Assembly (NCBI GenBank): GCA_947498455.1 | Contig: CANMKK010000001.1 | Span: 248,001 to 312,000 of the forward strand | DNA: 64,000 bases | Direction: 5' to 3' | DNA from: an uncultured Aquimarina sp. | GTDB taxonomy: Bacteria > Bacteroidota > Bacteroidia > Flavobacteriales > Flavobacteriaceae | In this document: positions 1 through 8,354 of the stretch, one piece after another | Layout of the letters: each line of letters opens with the position of its first letter | Numbering within the stretch: the first letter of the stretch is position 1 | Program-made: the position numbers and the translations under genes | The notes under the pieces: model-generated | What the model saw: the letters and a program-made list of their open reading frames with translations, nothing else | Databases searched by the model: none | Told to the model about the DNA's origin: nothing

Positions 1-184
1 ATAATTCACCGAGAGAGTCCATTTCTACGGTATTATCAATTCTAGAAATAGAGTCTTTGGTCTCCTTTATAAAAGCTTCCTTTTTTAGTTGATATGTATT
101 ATAAATTAAATATGCCTGAATCCCTGAAAGTGCTAATAAAGCTGTAACTGATGTAATAATAAGTATGCTAATCTTTTTTTTCAT
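1..184 (-). CDS. Probable sensor histidine kinase, N-terminus only (partial)
   Basis: Read on the minus strand from an ATG at 184-182, the frame stays open to the window edge (61 codons). It begins with three lysines, then a hydrophobic segment at about residues 5-25 ending in Gly-Ile-Gln-Ala-Tyr, followed by a charged stretch rich in Lys, Glu and Asp. A short Lys-rich start, a single transmembrane helix and then a periplasmic segment is the usual beginning of Bacteroidota two-component sensor kinases, so that is the likely call, but no catalytic domain is in the window. The gene lies 87 bp downstream of the S41 protease on the same strand. Any inner-membrane protein with a signal anchor would also fit. 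Confidence 0.5.
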   Translation of the reverse strand, partial: MKKKISILIITSVTALLALSGIQAYLIYNTYQLKKEAFIKETKDSISRIDNTVEMDSLGEL

Positions 185-271
185 CTGTTTATTTTATTGC
201 TTTTTTAATGATCAGATGGAATCGCCAATAATTATTTCGATGCATATCTACCTAATTATTAAAGTGTTTCA

Positions 272-1459
272 TTATAAAGATTCATTAATAATATCAATTG
301 CCTTTTGCAATTGCTCTTTAGGATCTGCAATATACCGTTCGGGCTTAAAATCTTCTCTAGGAGTACCATTAATATGGTATAATTTTTCTACCGGGAACTG
401 AAAACCAATTCCTGTCTCCGGAAGCGTATAGTTATATATTGCTCCTAACAAACCTGCCATTTCGGTTCCTATAATTTCTGCTCTATTTATCCCATCAAAT
501 CCAATGACCATTCCTTCGCCCATACTGCCTGTCCATCGATTACATAACACAACTAGTTGCTTATAATAATTACCCCCTCTTGGAGAAACAAATTCTACAG
601 TACTTCTTTTTACACCATAGAGTTTTTCCTCATACGGAAAACTATGCCGCTGATATGGTACTTCTTTTGCGATGAACCTACCCATAATTGCTCTTGCAAC
701 GGTTGTATTTCCTCCACTAGGTGTATCTCTTAAGTCTAAAATAATACCATCCGTTTCTTGCAAATCATTTATGGCCTTATCAAAATCCCTTATTGTCTTA
801 TAATCTCCTAATGAATTGTTTATTTTGACATATCCTATATTTCCAGCTATTCTACTATATTCGACTCTTTTAACAGTCTCATTATTACGCACGATATCAA
901 TTTTAAATGTTAATGAGCCATTAACATTTATGATACGTTCTGAGTTATGAGTTCCTGCCATTAATAAGTTTGCTGAATATTCATACATTACATTGGTGTA
1001 CGCTTCTGCGCTTTTAGGTAAAAACTTTTTTATTCCTTCCTTAATTAACACATTATTGTATCCAGTAATTTCCATTCCTGGTTCTAAACCTGACTTTTCT
1101 GCTGCAGAACCTTCTTTGACACTTTCTATTATAAATTTATTATCAATGTATTTTAACCATAAATCTGTTCCTGTTGGCAATAATCTACTAGATGAGGCCA
1201 AATTTACGTTAAGGCTAACATGACCATTATATAATTCATTATTTATCTTTTCTAATAAACGAATAAAATCATCATCACTTTTTACCTTTAGTATATCACT
1301 TTGATATATTTTTTTGGCTTCATTCCAGTCTATATTTTGAATATCAAAATATCCAAAATAGGTATCTACAGTTGTCCAATACGTATCAAAATCTTTTTGA
1401 TACTTTGTTTGACTGTAAGAAAAGAACACTGTGCAAAAAATGATGATGATTCTTAACAT
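272..1459 (-). CDS. S41-family (C-terminal-processing-like) secreted serine protease
   Basis: A 395-residue protein exported by a short signal peptide (Met-Leu-Arg, then Ile-rich core, ending Tyr-Ser-Gln). A helical N-terminal region is followed by a PDZ-like segment (EKSGLEPGMEITGYN at about 125-140) and a peptidase S41 core. The core contains GYVKINNS, the DLRDTPSGGNT strand-turn, and NRWTGSMGEG, whose serine sits where the S41 nucleophile lies. The classical Ser-x3-Lys dyad is not evident, so this belongs to the Ser/Glu-type branch common in Bacteroidota. It probably degrades peptides in the periplasm or outside the cell; the substrate is unknown. The ATG at 1459 is preferred over an in-frame TTG at 1492 because it gives a normal signal peptide. 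Confidence 0.85.
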   Translation of the reverse strand: MLRIIIIFCTVFFSYSQTKYQKDFDTYWTTVDTYFGYFDIQNIDWNEAKKIYQSDILKVKSDDDFIRLLEKINNELYNGHVSLNVNLASSSRLLPTGTDLWLKYIDNKFIIESVKEGSAAEKSGLEPGMEITGYNNVLIKEGIKKFLPKSAEAYTNVMYEYSANLLMAGTHNSERIINVNGSLTFKIDIVRNNETVKRVEYSRIAGNIGYVKINNSLGDYKTIRDFDKAINDLQETDGIILDLRDTPSGGNTTVARAIMGRFIAKEVPYQRHSFPYEEKLYGVKRSTVEFVSPRGGNYYKQLVVLCNRWTGSMGEGMVIGFDGINRAEIIGTEMAGLLGAIYNYTLPETGIGFQFPVEKLYHINGTPREDFKPERYIADPKEQLQKAIDIINESL

Positions 1460-1666
1460 TACTACTCGTTTTTTGATTGTTGATGAATTCAAATTTAAGA
1501 CAATCGCATTACCAATTCTTACAATTAAAGATCATTAACCTAGTATTAACGTTAATACATTACTGTATTCACACAATCCTAACTTTCACTTTAACAAAAA
1601 TTAAACATAAATAACTAAATAACAACATATTAAAACCAAAAATCAATTATAAAATTATAGTCAAAG

Positions 1667-1700
1667 TTTGAGTTTTCAGTAATTCAAAACGGTATATTTG
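1667..1700 (+). promoter_or_regulatory. Flavobacterial housekeeping-type promoter
   Basis: TTTG at 1667-1670 and TATATTTG at 1693-1700 are separated by 22 bp. This matches the Bacteroidota primary-sigma consensus (TTG near -33, TAnnTTTG near -7). It ends 19 bp before the ATG of the phytase-like lipoprotein gene. Confidence 0.75.
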
Positions 1701-1719
1701 TAATAAAACTCGCAATCAT

Positions 1720-2859
1720 ATGATAAAGAATATTACTATATTATTCCTACTCCTTTTACTAAACAGTAGTTGTTCTTCTGACGACAGTACTTCTCCTCTA
1801 CCTAATAAAGAGCCTGCCAATACAATAAGTAATCTTGAGTTTATTGATGAGTTTATTATCCCGTCAAAAAATTTAAACAATGTTCCTATTGGAGGTCTTT
1901 CTGGTATTGATTATTCTGCTGATGGCACTTGGTATCTTATAAGTGATAGTGCTTCGCCTGTACGCTATTATACAGCAAACATTACTTATAACCAGCATAA
2001 ATTTACTACCGTTTCGATTAATTCAATGGTAGAAATCAAAGATGCAGCGGGTAATTCATTTGAAGAAAATATAATGGATCCCGAGTCAATTAGATTTGAT
2101 GTCGATTCCGGAAGTCTTATTTACACAAGCGAAGGAGCTATTACACATGGAATACATCCTTCTTTATTACAAATAGAACTTAGCGGAAAACAATTACAGA
2201 CCTATTCATTACCTGACAATTTTAGGACCAACACTACCAATAACTTATCAGGCCCAAGGCATAATGGAACTTTGGAAGGTTTATCCATTAGTTTTGATAA
2301 AAAAGCATATTGGATTGGCATGGAACTTCCTTTAATAGAAGATGGTATTTCCCCCGTAGTAACTGATACAGAATCTCCAGTACGAATTACTCGAATTAAT
2401 AAAACAAATGGAGAGCCAGAATATCAATTCGCTTATGAGCTAGACCCTGTTGATCGTGAGCCTGCATTAGGAACAGATTTTACGCTAAATGGTTTAACAG
2501 AAATAATAGAATATAATGACAATAAATTTCTAGTATTAGAACGCTCCTTTTCTTCTGGATATTTGGATGGTGGAAACACAGTAAAAATTTACAAAGTAGA
2601 TGCTGCAAATGCAACTAATACACTATCTATGTCATCTCTTACAAATGAAACCTATACTAAGGCAACAAAAACTCTATTATTTAAGTTCGATGATATTCGC
2701 AGTAAATTAACTAATAATACGGTTGGAAACATAGAAGGTATCACTTTTGGACCTTTATTACCAGATGGAAATCGAAGTTTAGTAGTAATATCTGATAATA
2801 ATTTTAATGCAATCATTCCGCAATTAAGTCAGTTGATTGTTTTTAAAGTGATTCCTTAA
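1720..2859 (+). CDS. Esterase-like activity of phytase family lipoprotein
   Basis: A 379-residue lipoprotein: the signal peptide ends in Leu-Asn-Ser-Ser-Cys with Cys18 as the lipidation site, followed by Ser-Ser-Asp-Asp-Ser, which resembles a flavobacterial surface-export tag. The body matches the 'esterase-like activity of phytase' family (PF13449). GGLSGIDYSADGTWYLISD comes near the start, a DPESIRFD blade follows, and GNIEGITFGP followed by a Ser-Leu-Val-Val-Ile-Ser-Asp strand lies near the end. These repeats suggest a beta-propeller. Members are assigned phosphoesterase or esterase activity by homology; the true substrate is not known. It has its own promoter (1667-1700) and stands alone between divergent and unrelated genes. 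Confidence 0.85.
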   Translation: MIKNITILFLLLLLNSSCSSDDSTSPLPNKEPANTISNLEFIDEFIIPSKNLNNVPIGGLSGIDYSADGTWYLISDSASPVRYYTANITYNQHKFTTVSINSMVEIKDAAGNSFEENIMDPESIRFDVDSGSLIYTSEGAITHGIHPSLLQIELSGKQLQTYSLPDNFRTNTTNNLSGPRHNGTLEGLSISFDKKAYWIGMELPLIEDGISPVVTDTESPVRITRINKTNGEPEYQFAYELDPVDREPALGTDFTLNGLTEIIEYNDNKFLVLERSFSSGYLDGGNTVKIYKVDAANATNTLSMSSLTNETYTKATKTLLFKFDDIRSKLTNNTVGNIEGITFGPLLPDGNRSLVVISDNNFNAIIPQLSQLIVFKVIP

Positions 2860-2972
2860 ATTTCTTACTCATTACATATTGCAACTAGACTCTATAGTAT
2901 ATATGTTTTTATATGTATCATAAATACTGTAACTTTATCTAGTAGTTTATACTTTAATGTAATTATATACCT

Positions 2973-3458
2973 ATGAAATTATATATTGGATTTTTATTAG
3001 CTTTATTTTCAATTGGTTGTTTTGCGCAAGAAAAACCCTCTGTTCAGATTAATTGGAATGAACTAAATAATAATTTTCCCATACATAATATAGATTACTA
3101 CACAATCCAATTAAAACAAATAATCCCTTCGTTGTCATTTTTTAGGGAAAAGACTACTTCTATAAACAATCACTCCTTACCAGAAATCAACCTAGCTATA
3201 GATATCAGGAAACAAGGATTAAGGGATGAAAGCCCAATTATGTTACAGCTTCCTAAAAACCAATTTATCCAGCCTGATTATGTATTATCCATTCCCGAAG
3301 CTCCAAAAGGAAACTTTACTATTTCTGGTAGACGCTACACTAACGACTCTAACTCTAGCAGTACTGGTAGTAATCGAGGTGTTAAAAATATTGCCTATAA
3401 AGATGCAAGTCTATACACAAGGTTACATTATCCCATAACAGGTTTACCTCTTAATTAA
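2973..3458 (+). CDS. Secreted protein of unknown function
   Basis: A 161-residue protein with a clear signal peptide (MKLYIGFLLALFSIGCFAQ, cleaved after Ala-Gln). The rest is polar, with an Asn/Ser-rich stretch near residues 125-140 (ending SSSTGSNRG). I recognise no domain. No hairpin separates it from the convergent CvfB-type gene 21 bp away. The start is the only ATG in frame and gives a good signal peptide. Because the cysteine before Phe-Ala-Gln could be misread as a lipobox, I note that the flanking residues favour ordinary signal peptidase I cleavage. Function cannot be assigned. Confidence 0.6.
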   Translation: MKLYIGFLLALFSIGCFAQEKPSVQINWNELNNNFPIHNIDYYTIQLKQIIPSLSFFREKTTSINNHSLPEINLAIDIRKQGLRDESPIMLQLPKNQFIQPDYVLSIPEAPKGNFTISGRRYTNDSNSSSTGSNRGVKNIAYKDASLYTRLHYPITGLPLN

Positions 3459-3479
3459 AGAAGAACACCTCTAGTCACT

Positions 3480-4313
3480 CTATTCTACTATCCGAATTCC
3501 ATCTTTTTCAATAACGATTTTTTTTGCTTTATATAAAGACCCTATGGCTTTTTTGAAGCTCTTTTTACTTAATTGAAATACTTCCTTAATATCATCGGGA
3601 TTAGACTTATCATTTAGATCAATAAAACCTCCACTAGCCTTTAGTTCGTTAAGAATTTGTTGTGCATTTGGTTCTATTCCTCTAAATCCATGCCGCTGCA
3701 GGGTAATATCTATTTTACCATCCGGCCTTACTTTTTTAATAAACCCCTTTAACTGATCACCTACCGTAATTTTTTGAAAAATTTCATCTTCATATACCAA
3801 TCCAAGATGCTTTTGATTCACAATCATATTCCAACCAAATGGAGAAGGGTGTGATGCTATTAGATCTACTTCATCATAAGAAGACAATAACACTAATTTA
3901 TTATCAAGAAAAGAATTGGTCTTACTGGATGCAACTAATCTATTAGTTTCTTTATCTATGTATACATATATCAGATACCAACTTCCTGTTCTCATTTTGG
4001 TCGCTTGTTCTTTGAAAGGTACAAAAAGTTCTTTCTCTAAGCCCCAATCCATAAAAGCACCAATTTCGGAAACACTTGTACATTTTAAATATGCAAAAGA
4101 GTTAACTATAACAAATGGTTCTAAGTTAGTAGCAACAATACGTTCTGCACTATCCAAATACAAAAATACTTTAAGCTTATCTCCTAATTCGAATTCTTCA
4201 GGCACATATTTATTAGGAAGTAACACTTCATTTCCTTCTTCATCACTGAGATAAATCCCCTGATCTCTATCTTTTACTATTTCTAAAGTATTATAAGTAC
4301 CTAGTTTAAGCAT
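3480..4313 (-). CDS. cvfB: CvfB-like S1-domain RNA-binding protein
   Basis: A 277-residue cytoplasmic protein matching the CvfB/YitL family: an N-terminal S1-like domain (MLKLGTYNTLEIV, then EEGNEVLLPNKYVPEEFELGD), a second S1 domain around residues 70-140 (GAFMDWGLEKELFVPF is the classic S1 strand pattern), a third barrel, and a C-terminal winged-helix region (EVFQLSKKSFKKAIGSLYK). Family members bind RNA and, in Firmicutes, influence virulence gene expression; their role in Bacteroidota is not established. Length and domain order are normal for the family. It is convergent with the small secreted protein gene and divergent from the 481-residue unknown. Confidence 0.88.
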   Translation of the reverse strand: MLKLGTYNTLEIVKDRDQGIYLSDEEGNEVLLPNKYVPEEFELGDKLKVFLYLDSAERIVATNLEPFVIVNSFAYLKCTSVSEIGAFMDWGLEKELFVPFKEQATKMRTGSWYLIYVYIDKETNRLVASSKTNSFLDNKLVLLSSYDEVDLIASHPSPFGWNMIVNQKHLGLVYEDEIFQKITVGDQLKGFIKKVRPDGKIDITLQRHGFRGIEPNAQQILNELKASGGFIDLNDKSNPDDIKEVFQLSKKSFKKAIGSLYKAKKIVIEKDGIRIVE

Positions 4314-4495
4314 GTTTTATTTTTTTCGCAAAGATAATTCTTTAACTCGGATTCTATGGCTTTTTCTTACTCTTGCGTATATATGTATACATTTTTACAT
4401 CAAACAATAAAATATAAAAATTAGGTTATCGTTTTTTTTAATAATACTTAATGTATTACTAACTTTACATTAAAACAAAAAAAGCCCATTTCGCT

Positions 4496-5941
4496 ATGCC
4501 TATTACAATCATGGGAGACAAAGAATTTGAGTCTGTCCCTTCACTTAAGAGCAAAGCTTTACGTATTAATCTTAATGCTAATATCTATGGTACTTTTGCT
4601 GAAATTGGAGCCGGTCAGGAAACGGTTCGTAATTTCTTTAGAGCAGGAGGAGCCTCTGGTACGATTGCAAAAGCCATGAGTGCATATGACAAAGATTTTA
4701 GTGATGCCATATATGGTATCGAAGATGATAAACGATACGTAACAGAAGCTCGACTAAAAAAGATGCTCAAACATGAGGTAAATCTTATGGAAGACCGCAT
4801 TTCTAGAGAAAAACACCCTAATAAACTATTTTTTAGTTATGCTAATACTGTTGCTACAATTGATTTTGCAAAAAAATACAAAGGTCACGGTTGGGTAGGA
4901 ATTCGTTATCAAACTAAGCCCGATGAAGATTATAATGAAATCATCCTACATATAAGATTTCACGAAAATGATGCAAGATTACAACAGATGACATTAGGGG
5001 TATTAGGTGTTAATCTTATTTATGGAGCATATTATAAGTATGATAACCCTAAAAAATTATTACGATATTTATATGATCACTTAGACAAGGATCAAATTGA
5101 AATTGATACCATCAACTTTTCTGGTCCAAGATTCAAAAAAGTAGATAACCGATTGATGAGTCTGCAATTGGTAAAAAACGGAATGACAGAAGCCGTTATG
5201 TTTGGCCCTGATGGAAACAACGTTTTACCAGCTGCAATTCTCTATAAAAAGAATATTTTGGCCCTAAGAGGGAGTTTTAGACCCGTAACTAAAGTAAATA
5301 TGGACATATACGAGAAGTCACTCAATATGTTCCTCAATGAAAATAAGGTACAAAAAAACAAAACTGTTGTTATTTTTGAGATCACACTATCAAACCTTAG
5401 AGCTGAAGGTGAAATTGATGAAGAAGATTTTATGGCCAGAGCTAGATTATTATGTTCTCTAGGACAAACCGTAATGATTTCTAATTTCCAGCAATATTAT
5501 AAGGTTGTAGAATACTTCTCTAATTACACCAAGGAGCGCATGGCATTATCTATGGGTGTGAATAACTTAATTGATATTTTTGATGAAAAATATTATCGCC
5601 ATCTCAGTGGAGGTATTCTTGAAGCTTTTGGTAAGCTCTTCTTTAAAGACCTAAAAGTATATTTATACCCTCTTAAAAGCCCTAAAACAGGTATTCTAAC
5701 AACAAGTGATACACTTAAGGTGCATCCTAGAATGAAAGAACTGTATAAGTTTTTTAAGTATAATGGAAAACTACAAGATATTGTAGATTACGATCCTACT
5801 ATAATGGACATTTACTCTCGAGAAGTATTACAAAAAATACAGAATGGAGAATCTGGATGGGAAGAACAATTACCAGAACTTATACCAGAAATGATTAAGG
5901 AAAATAACTTTTTTGGATACAAAGAAGCCGAAATTGTATAA
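4496..5941 (+). CDS. Conserved cytoplasmic protein of unknown function (481 aa)
   Basis: A 481-residue protein without signal peptide or membrane segments. The N-terminus contains a very distinctive stretch (KALRINLNANIYGTFAEIGA, then GQETVRNFFRAGGASGTIAK), which I recall as near-invariant across Bacteroidota homologues. Further blocks are KGHGWVGIRYQT, NIYGAYY-like and LRGSFRPVTK. From memory, close homologues carry conflicting enzyme or receptor names; nothing in the sequence supports a transporter or receptor, and I see no nucleotide-binding P-loop. It is monocistronic, with a TAACTTTA box just upstream and a strong terminator after the stop. Function unknown; the high conservation suggests a core role. 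Confidence 0.75.
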   Translation: MPITIMGDKEFESVPSLKSKALRINLNANIYGTFAEIGAGQETVRNFFRAGGASGTIAKAMSAYDKDFSDAIYGIEDDKRYVTEARLKKMLKHEVNLMEDRISREKHPNKLFFSYANTVATIDFAKKYKGHGWVGIRYQTKPDEDYNEIILHIRFHENDARLQQMTLGVLGVNLIYGAYYKYDNPKKLLRYLYDHLDKDQIEIDTINFSGPRFKKVDNRLMSLQLVKNGMTEAVMFGPDGNNVLPAAILYKKNILALRGSFRPVTKVNMDIYEKSLNMFLNENKVQKNKTVVIFEITLSNLRAEGEIDEEDFMARARLLCSLGQTVMISNFQQYYKVVEYFSNYTKERMALSMGVNNLIDIFDEKYYRHLSGGILEAFGKLFFKDLKVYLYPLKSPKTGILTTSDTLKVHPRMKELYKFFKYNGKLQDIVDYDPTIMDIYSREVLQKIQNGESGWEEQLPELIPEMIKENNFFGYKEAEIV

Positions 5942-5959
5942 AAGAGTTTTAACTTAAGA

Positions 5960-5998
5960 AAAGCTATTAGGATATATTAACCTAATAGCTTTTTTTTG
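5960..5998. terminator. Intrinsic terminator, bidirectional
   Basis: AAGCTATTAGG at about 5961-5971 pairs with CCTAATAGCTT at 5981-5991 and is followed by eight T residues. It lies between the convergent 481-residue gene and bcp. Confidence 0.85.
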
Positions 5999-5999
5999 A

Positions 6000-6449
6000 T
6001 TATAATATCTGTGCTGTGTGATCTTTTGTTTTCACTTTCGTAATAACATCTATAAGAATTCCATTTTCATCAATCACAAATGTAGTGCGATGAATACCGT
6101 CATATTCCCTACCCATAAATTTCTTAGGCCCCCAAACACCAAAAGCTTCAATAACACTTTTGTTTTCATCGGCCAATAAAGGGTAAGGCAATTCATATTT
6201 ATTTTTGAAATTTTGTTGACGTTTTGCACTATCTGCACTAACACCTAAAATCTCATAACCTTGAGCTTGAAAAGTTTGATAATTATCTTTTAGATTACAC
6301 GCTTCTACCGTACATCCAGGTGTACTTGCCTTAGGATAGAAAAAAACAACTAGCTTTTTTCCGGTATAATCAGTCAAAGCAATAGTATTACCGTCTTGAT
6401 CTAATGCTGAAAAGTTAGGAGCTTTATCTCCTGGTTTTAATGTTGTCAT
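6000..6449 (-). CDS. bcp: Thioredoxin-dependent peroxiredoxin (Bcp/PrxQ)
   Basis: A 149-residue peroxiredoxin that reduces peroxides using thioredoxin. The active-site motif TPGCTVEACNLKD places the peroxidatic cysteine at 46 and the resolving cysteine five residues later at 51, the hallmark of the PrxQ/Bcp class. An N-terminal GDKAPNF and the FFYPKASTPGC loop complete the thioredoxin fold signature. No signal peptide, so it acts in the cytoplasm. Length is normal. It shares a terminator with the convergent upstream neighbour and is divergent from nth, placing two oxidative-damage genes back to back. Confidence 0.95.
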   Translation of the reverse strand: MTTLKPGDKAPNFSALDQDGNTIALTDYTGKKLVVFFYPKASTPGCTVEACNLKDNYQTFQAQGYEILGVSADSAKRQQNFKNKYELPYPLLADENKSVIEAFGVWGPKKFMGREYDGIHRTTFVIDENGILIDVITKVKTKDHTAQIL

Positions 6450-6617
6450 TCTATTAATGATTTATCCATATTTCAAATTTTGGCTTTCCAAAATTTATAT
6501 CCAAAACTAAGGTAATTACTTCAATACTAATATGAATTTATCAAAAAATTAATGATTGTTATAGAATACAAACGCTTCAAATATTTTTACTTTAGCAATC
6601 TAATTATTTGATAAAAC

Positions 6618-7268
6618 ATGAATAAACAGGAAAAAGTAGATTTTACTATTAAAACACTTCAGGAGTTATATCCTACAATTCCAATACCTTTAGACCATAA
6701 AGATCCTTATACATTATTAATTGCTGTACTTATGAGCGCTCAAAGTACAGATGTACGAGTAAACCAAATAACCCCTCTTTTGTTCGAGCGTGCAGATAAT
6801 CCGTACACAATGGTTAAATTATCTGTTGAAGAAATAAGGGAAATCATTAAGCCCGTAGGTTTAAGTCCTATGAAATCTAAAGGAATTCATGGTCTTTCGG
6901 AAATATTAATAGAAAAACACAACGGTGAGGTCCCTCAAAGTTTTGAAGATCTTGAAGCTTTACCTGCTGTAGGTCATAAAACAGCCAGTGTGGTAATGTC
7001 TCAGGCTTTTGGCATCCCAGCTTTTCCTGTAGACACACATATACATCGACTTATGTATAGATGGGGATTTAGTAATGGTAAAAATGTAACTCAAACAGAA
7101 AAAGATGCTAAGCGACTATTTCCTAAAGAATTATGGAATGATCTTCATTTACAGATTATATGGTATGGGCGTGAATACTCTCCGGCAAGAGGCTGGAATC
7201 TAGAAAAAGACATTATCACCAAAACAATTGGTAGAAAAACTGTTATCAATGAATATCTAAAAAAATAA
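6618..7268 (+). CDS. nth: Endonuclease III (DNA glycosylase/AP lyase) lacking the iron-sulfur cluster
   Basis: A 216-residue base-excision-repair enzyme that removes oxidised pyrimidines and cleaves the abasic site. The helix-hairpin-helix motif LPAVGHKTASVV supplies the catalytic Lys121, and FPVDTHIHR supplies Asp139, matching Lys120/Asp138 of E. coli. In the canonical protein four C-terminal cysteines bind a [4Fe-4S] cluster; here the corresponding segment reads WYGREYSPARGWNLEKD and the whole protein has no cysteine. The enzyme is otherwise full length, so this is a cluster-less variant, probably lineage-wide in flavobacteria (recollection, not checked). A terminator follows directly. Confidence 0.92.
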   Translation: MNKQEKVDFTIKTLQELYPTIPIPLDHKDPYTLLIAVLMSAQSTDVRVNQITPLLFERADNPYTMVKLSVEEIREIIKPVGLSPMKSKGIHGLSEILIEKHNGEVPQSFEDLEALPAVGHKTASVVMSQAFGIPAFPVDTHIHRLMYRWGFSNGKNVTQTEKDAKRLFPKELWNDLHLQIIWYGREYSPARGWNLEKDIITKTIGRKTVINEYLKK

Positions 7269-7295
7269 AAGGCTTGCTATATTAGCAAGCCTTTT
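7269..7295. terminator. Intrinsic terminator, bidirectional
   Basis: Perfect 8-bp stem GGCTTGCT/AGCAAGCC (7271-7278 and 7284-7291) with a 5-base loop, flanked by A-tract and T-tract. It ends nth and the oppositely oriented sigma/small-protein unit. Confidence 0.88.
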
Positions 7296-7308
7296 ACAAA
7301 GTTTAGTT

Positions 7309-7455
7309 TTAATTAAGAAGCGCTTCGAACTTCATATTTTTGTAATCTATAACACTTAAAGCTTTAGAGTAGTTTAAAATTAAATCTACCGTGTCCTTTC
7401 TTGGTACTAATTGTTTTTCTTCTCTTTGAGAAGACATAAAGTAAAATTTTGCCAT
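7309..7455 (-). CDS. Small 48-residue protein downstream of the ECF sigma factor
   Basis: An ATG at 7455 opens a 48-codon frame ending in TAA at 7309. The peptide starts MAKFYFMSSQREEKQL, continues VPRKDTVDLILNYSKALSV and ends KFEALLN. It is hydrophilic with an amphipathic helix-like centre and no membrane segment. It sits 76 bp after the sigma factor gene on the same strand, with no hairpin between them, and stops 14 bp before a strong terminator, so it is probably the second gene of a sigma-factor operon. An internal ATG (Met7) could be the true start. I know no function; the balanced coding-like composition and position argue that it is real. Confidence 0.68.
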   Translation of the reverse strand: MAKFYFMSSQREEKQLVPRKDTVDLILNYSKALSVIDYKNMKFEALLN

Positions 7456-7531
7456 ATTTATATTATCTTAAATTAAGGGTTACTAATATATAGATAACGA
7501 GGCAAACTACACTTTATTGCTTAAAGAAAAG

Positions 7532-8116
7532 TTAATTTGTTAAAACAATATTGTTTTTATCAATAACCTTTCTTAGGTTAATCAATGCATATCTCATACG
7601 TCCTAAAGCAGTATTGATACTAACCCCTGTTTTATCTGATATTTCTTTAAAGCTCATATCTCTATACATACGCATCACCAAAACTTCTTTTTGATCTTCG
7701 GGTAATTCATGGATCAAATTACGTAAGTCTTCTTCTACCTGATCTTTAATCAATCTCTTTTCTGCATTAAGATCTCCATCACTGATAATAGAAAATATAC
7801 TAAACTCTCCATTATCTTCAAATTTTGGCATACGATTACCTTTTCTAAAATGATCAATCACCAAATTATGAGCTATACGCATAACCCATGGCAAAAACTT
7901 TCCTTCCTCATTGTACTTTCCGAGTTTCAATGTACGGATCACTTTAATAAAAGTGTCTTGGAAAATATCTTCCGATACATCTCTATCAAAAACTTTTGAA
8001 TAAATAAAACTATAGATTCGCTGCTTGTGTCGCTCTATTAGCGTAGATAAAGCAGTCTCATCTCCTTTAATGTAGTTGTTCACCAGAACTGCGTCTGATA
8101 GGGTGCAATCTTTCAT
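7532..8116 (-). CDS. RNA polymerase ECF-type sigma factor
   Basis: A 194-residue sigma-70 family factor. Region 2 is clear: ETALSTLIERHKQRIYSF, the DVSEDIFQDTFIKV core-binding helix, and FLPWVMRIAHNLVIDHFRK for -10 recognition. Region 4 carries ELPEDQKEVLVMRMY and the helix-turn-helix SFKEISDKTGVSINTALGRM. The Lys/Arg-rich linker is normal for ECF factors. No anti-sigma factor gene with a membrane segment is adjacent; the only co-oriented neighbour is the 48-residue protein. Start: the ATG giving MKDCTLSDAVL is preferred to an in-frame TTG nine codons upstream. It is divergent from uvrA. Confidence 0.92.
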   Translation of the reverse strand: MKDCTLSDAVLVNNYIKGDETALSTLIERHKQRIYSFIYSKVFDRDVSEDIFQDTFIKVIRTLKLGKYNEEGKFLPWVMRIAHNLVIDHFRKGNRMPKFEDNGEFSIFSIISDGDLNAEKRLIKDQVEEDLRNLIHELPEDQKEVLVMRMYRDMSFKEISDKTGVSINTALGRMRYALINLRKVIDKNNIVLTN

Positions 8117-8325
8117 ACCTATGACTTCTTTTATTACCAACAAGCTTGGGGCTCGGGCTATGTTAAACTTAAAAGTAAAGATATAGTATAGGCAGTTCTA
8201 TTTTATTAGTTGAGTCTATTTCGAAGCGCTAATATAATAACAATACTTGAATAATAAACATTTTTTTGTTAATATTTTAACCGAACTTCATTCTTAATCC
8301 TCTTCAATAACTCTCAGCTAATCAT

Positions 8326-8333
8326 TATATTTG
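8326..8333 (+). promoter_or_regulatory. Putative -7 element of the uvrA promoter
   Basis: TATATTTG, matching the Bacteroidota TAnnTTTG -7 consensus, lies 21 bp before the uvrA ATG. I see no good TTG at the -33 position, so the call rests on the -7 box alone. Its position also shows that the upstream in-frame TTG at 8331 cannot be the start. Confidence 0.5.
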
Positions 8334-8354
8334 CGCTCTTACCTCGTATTTACT

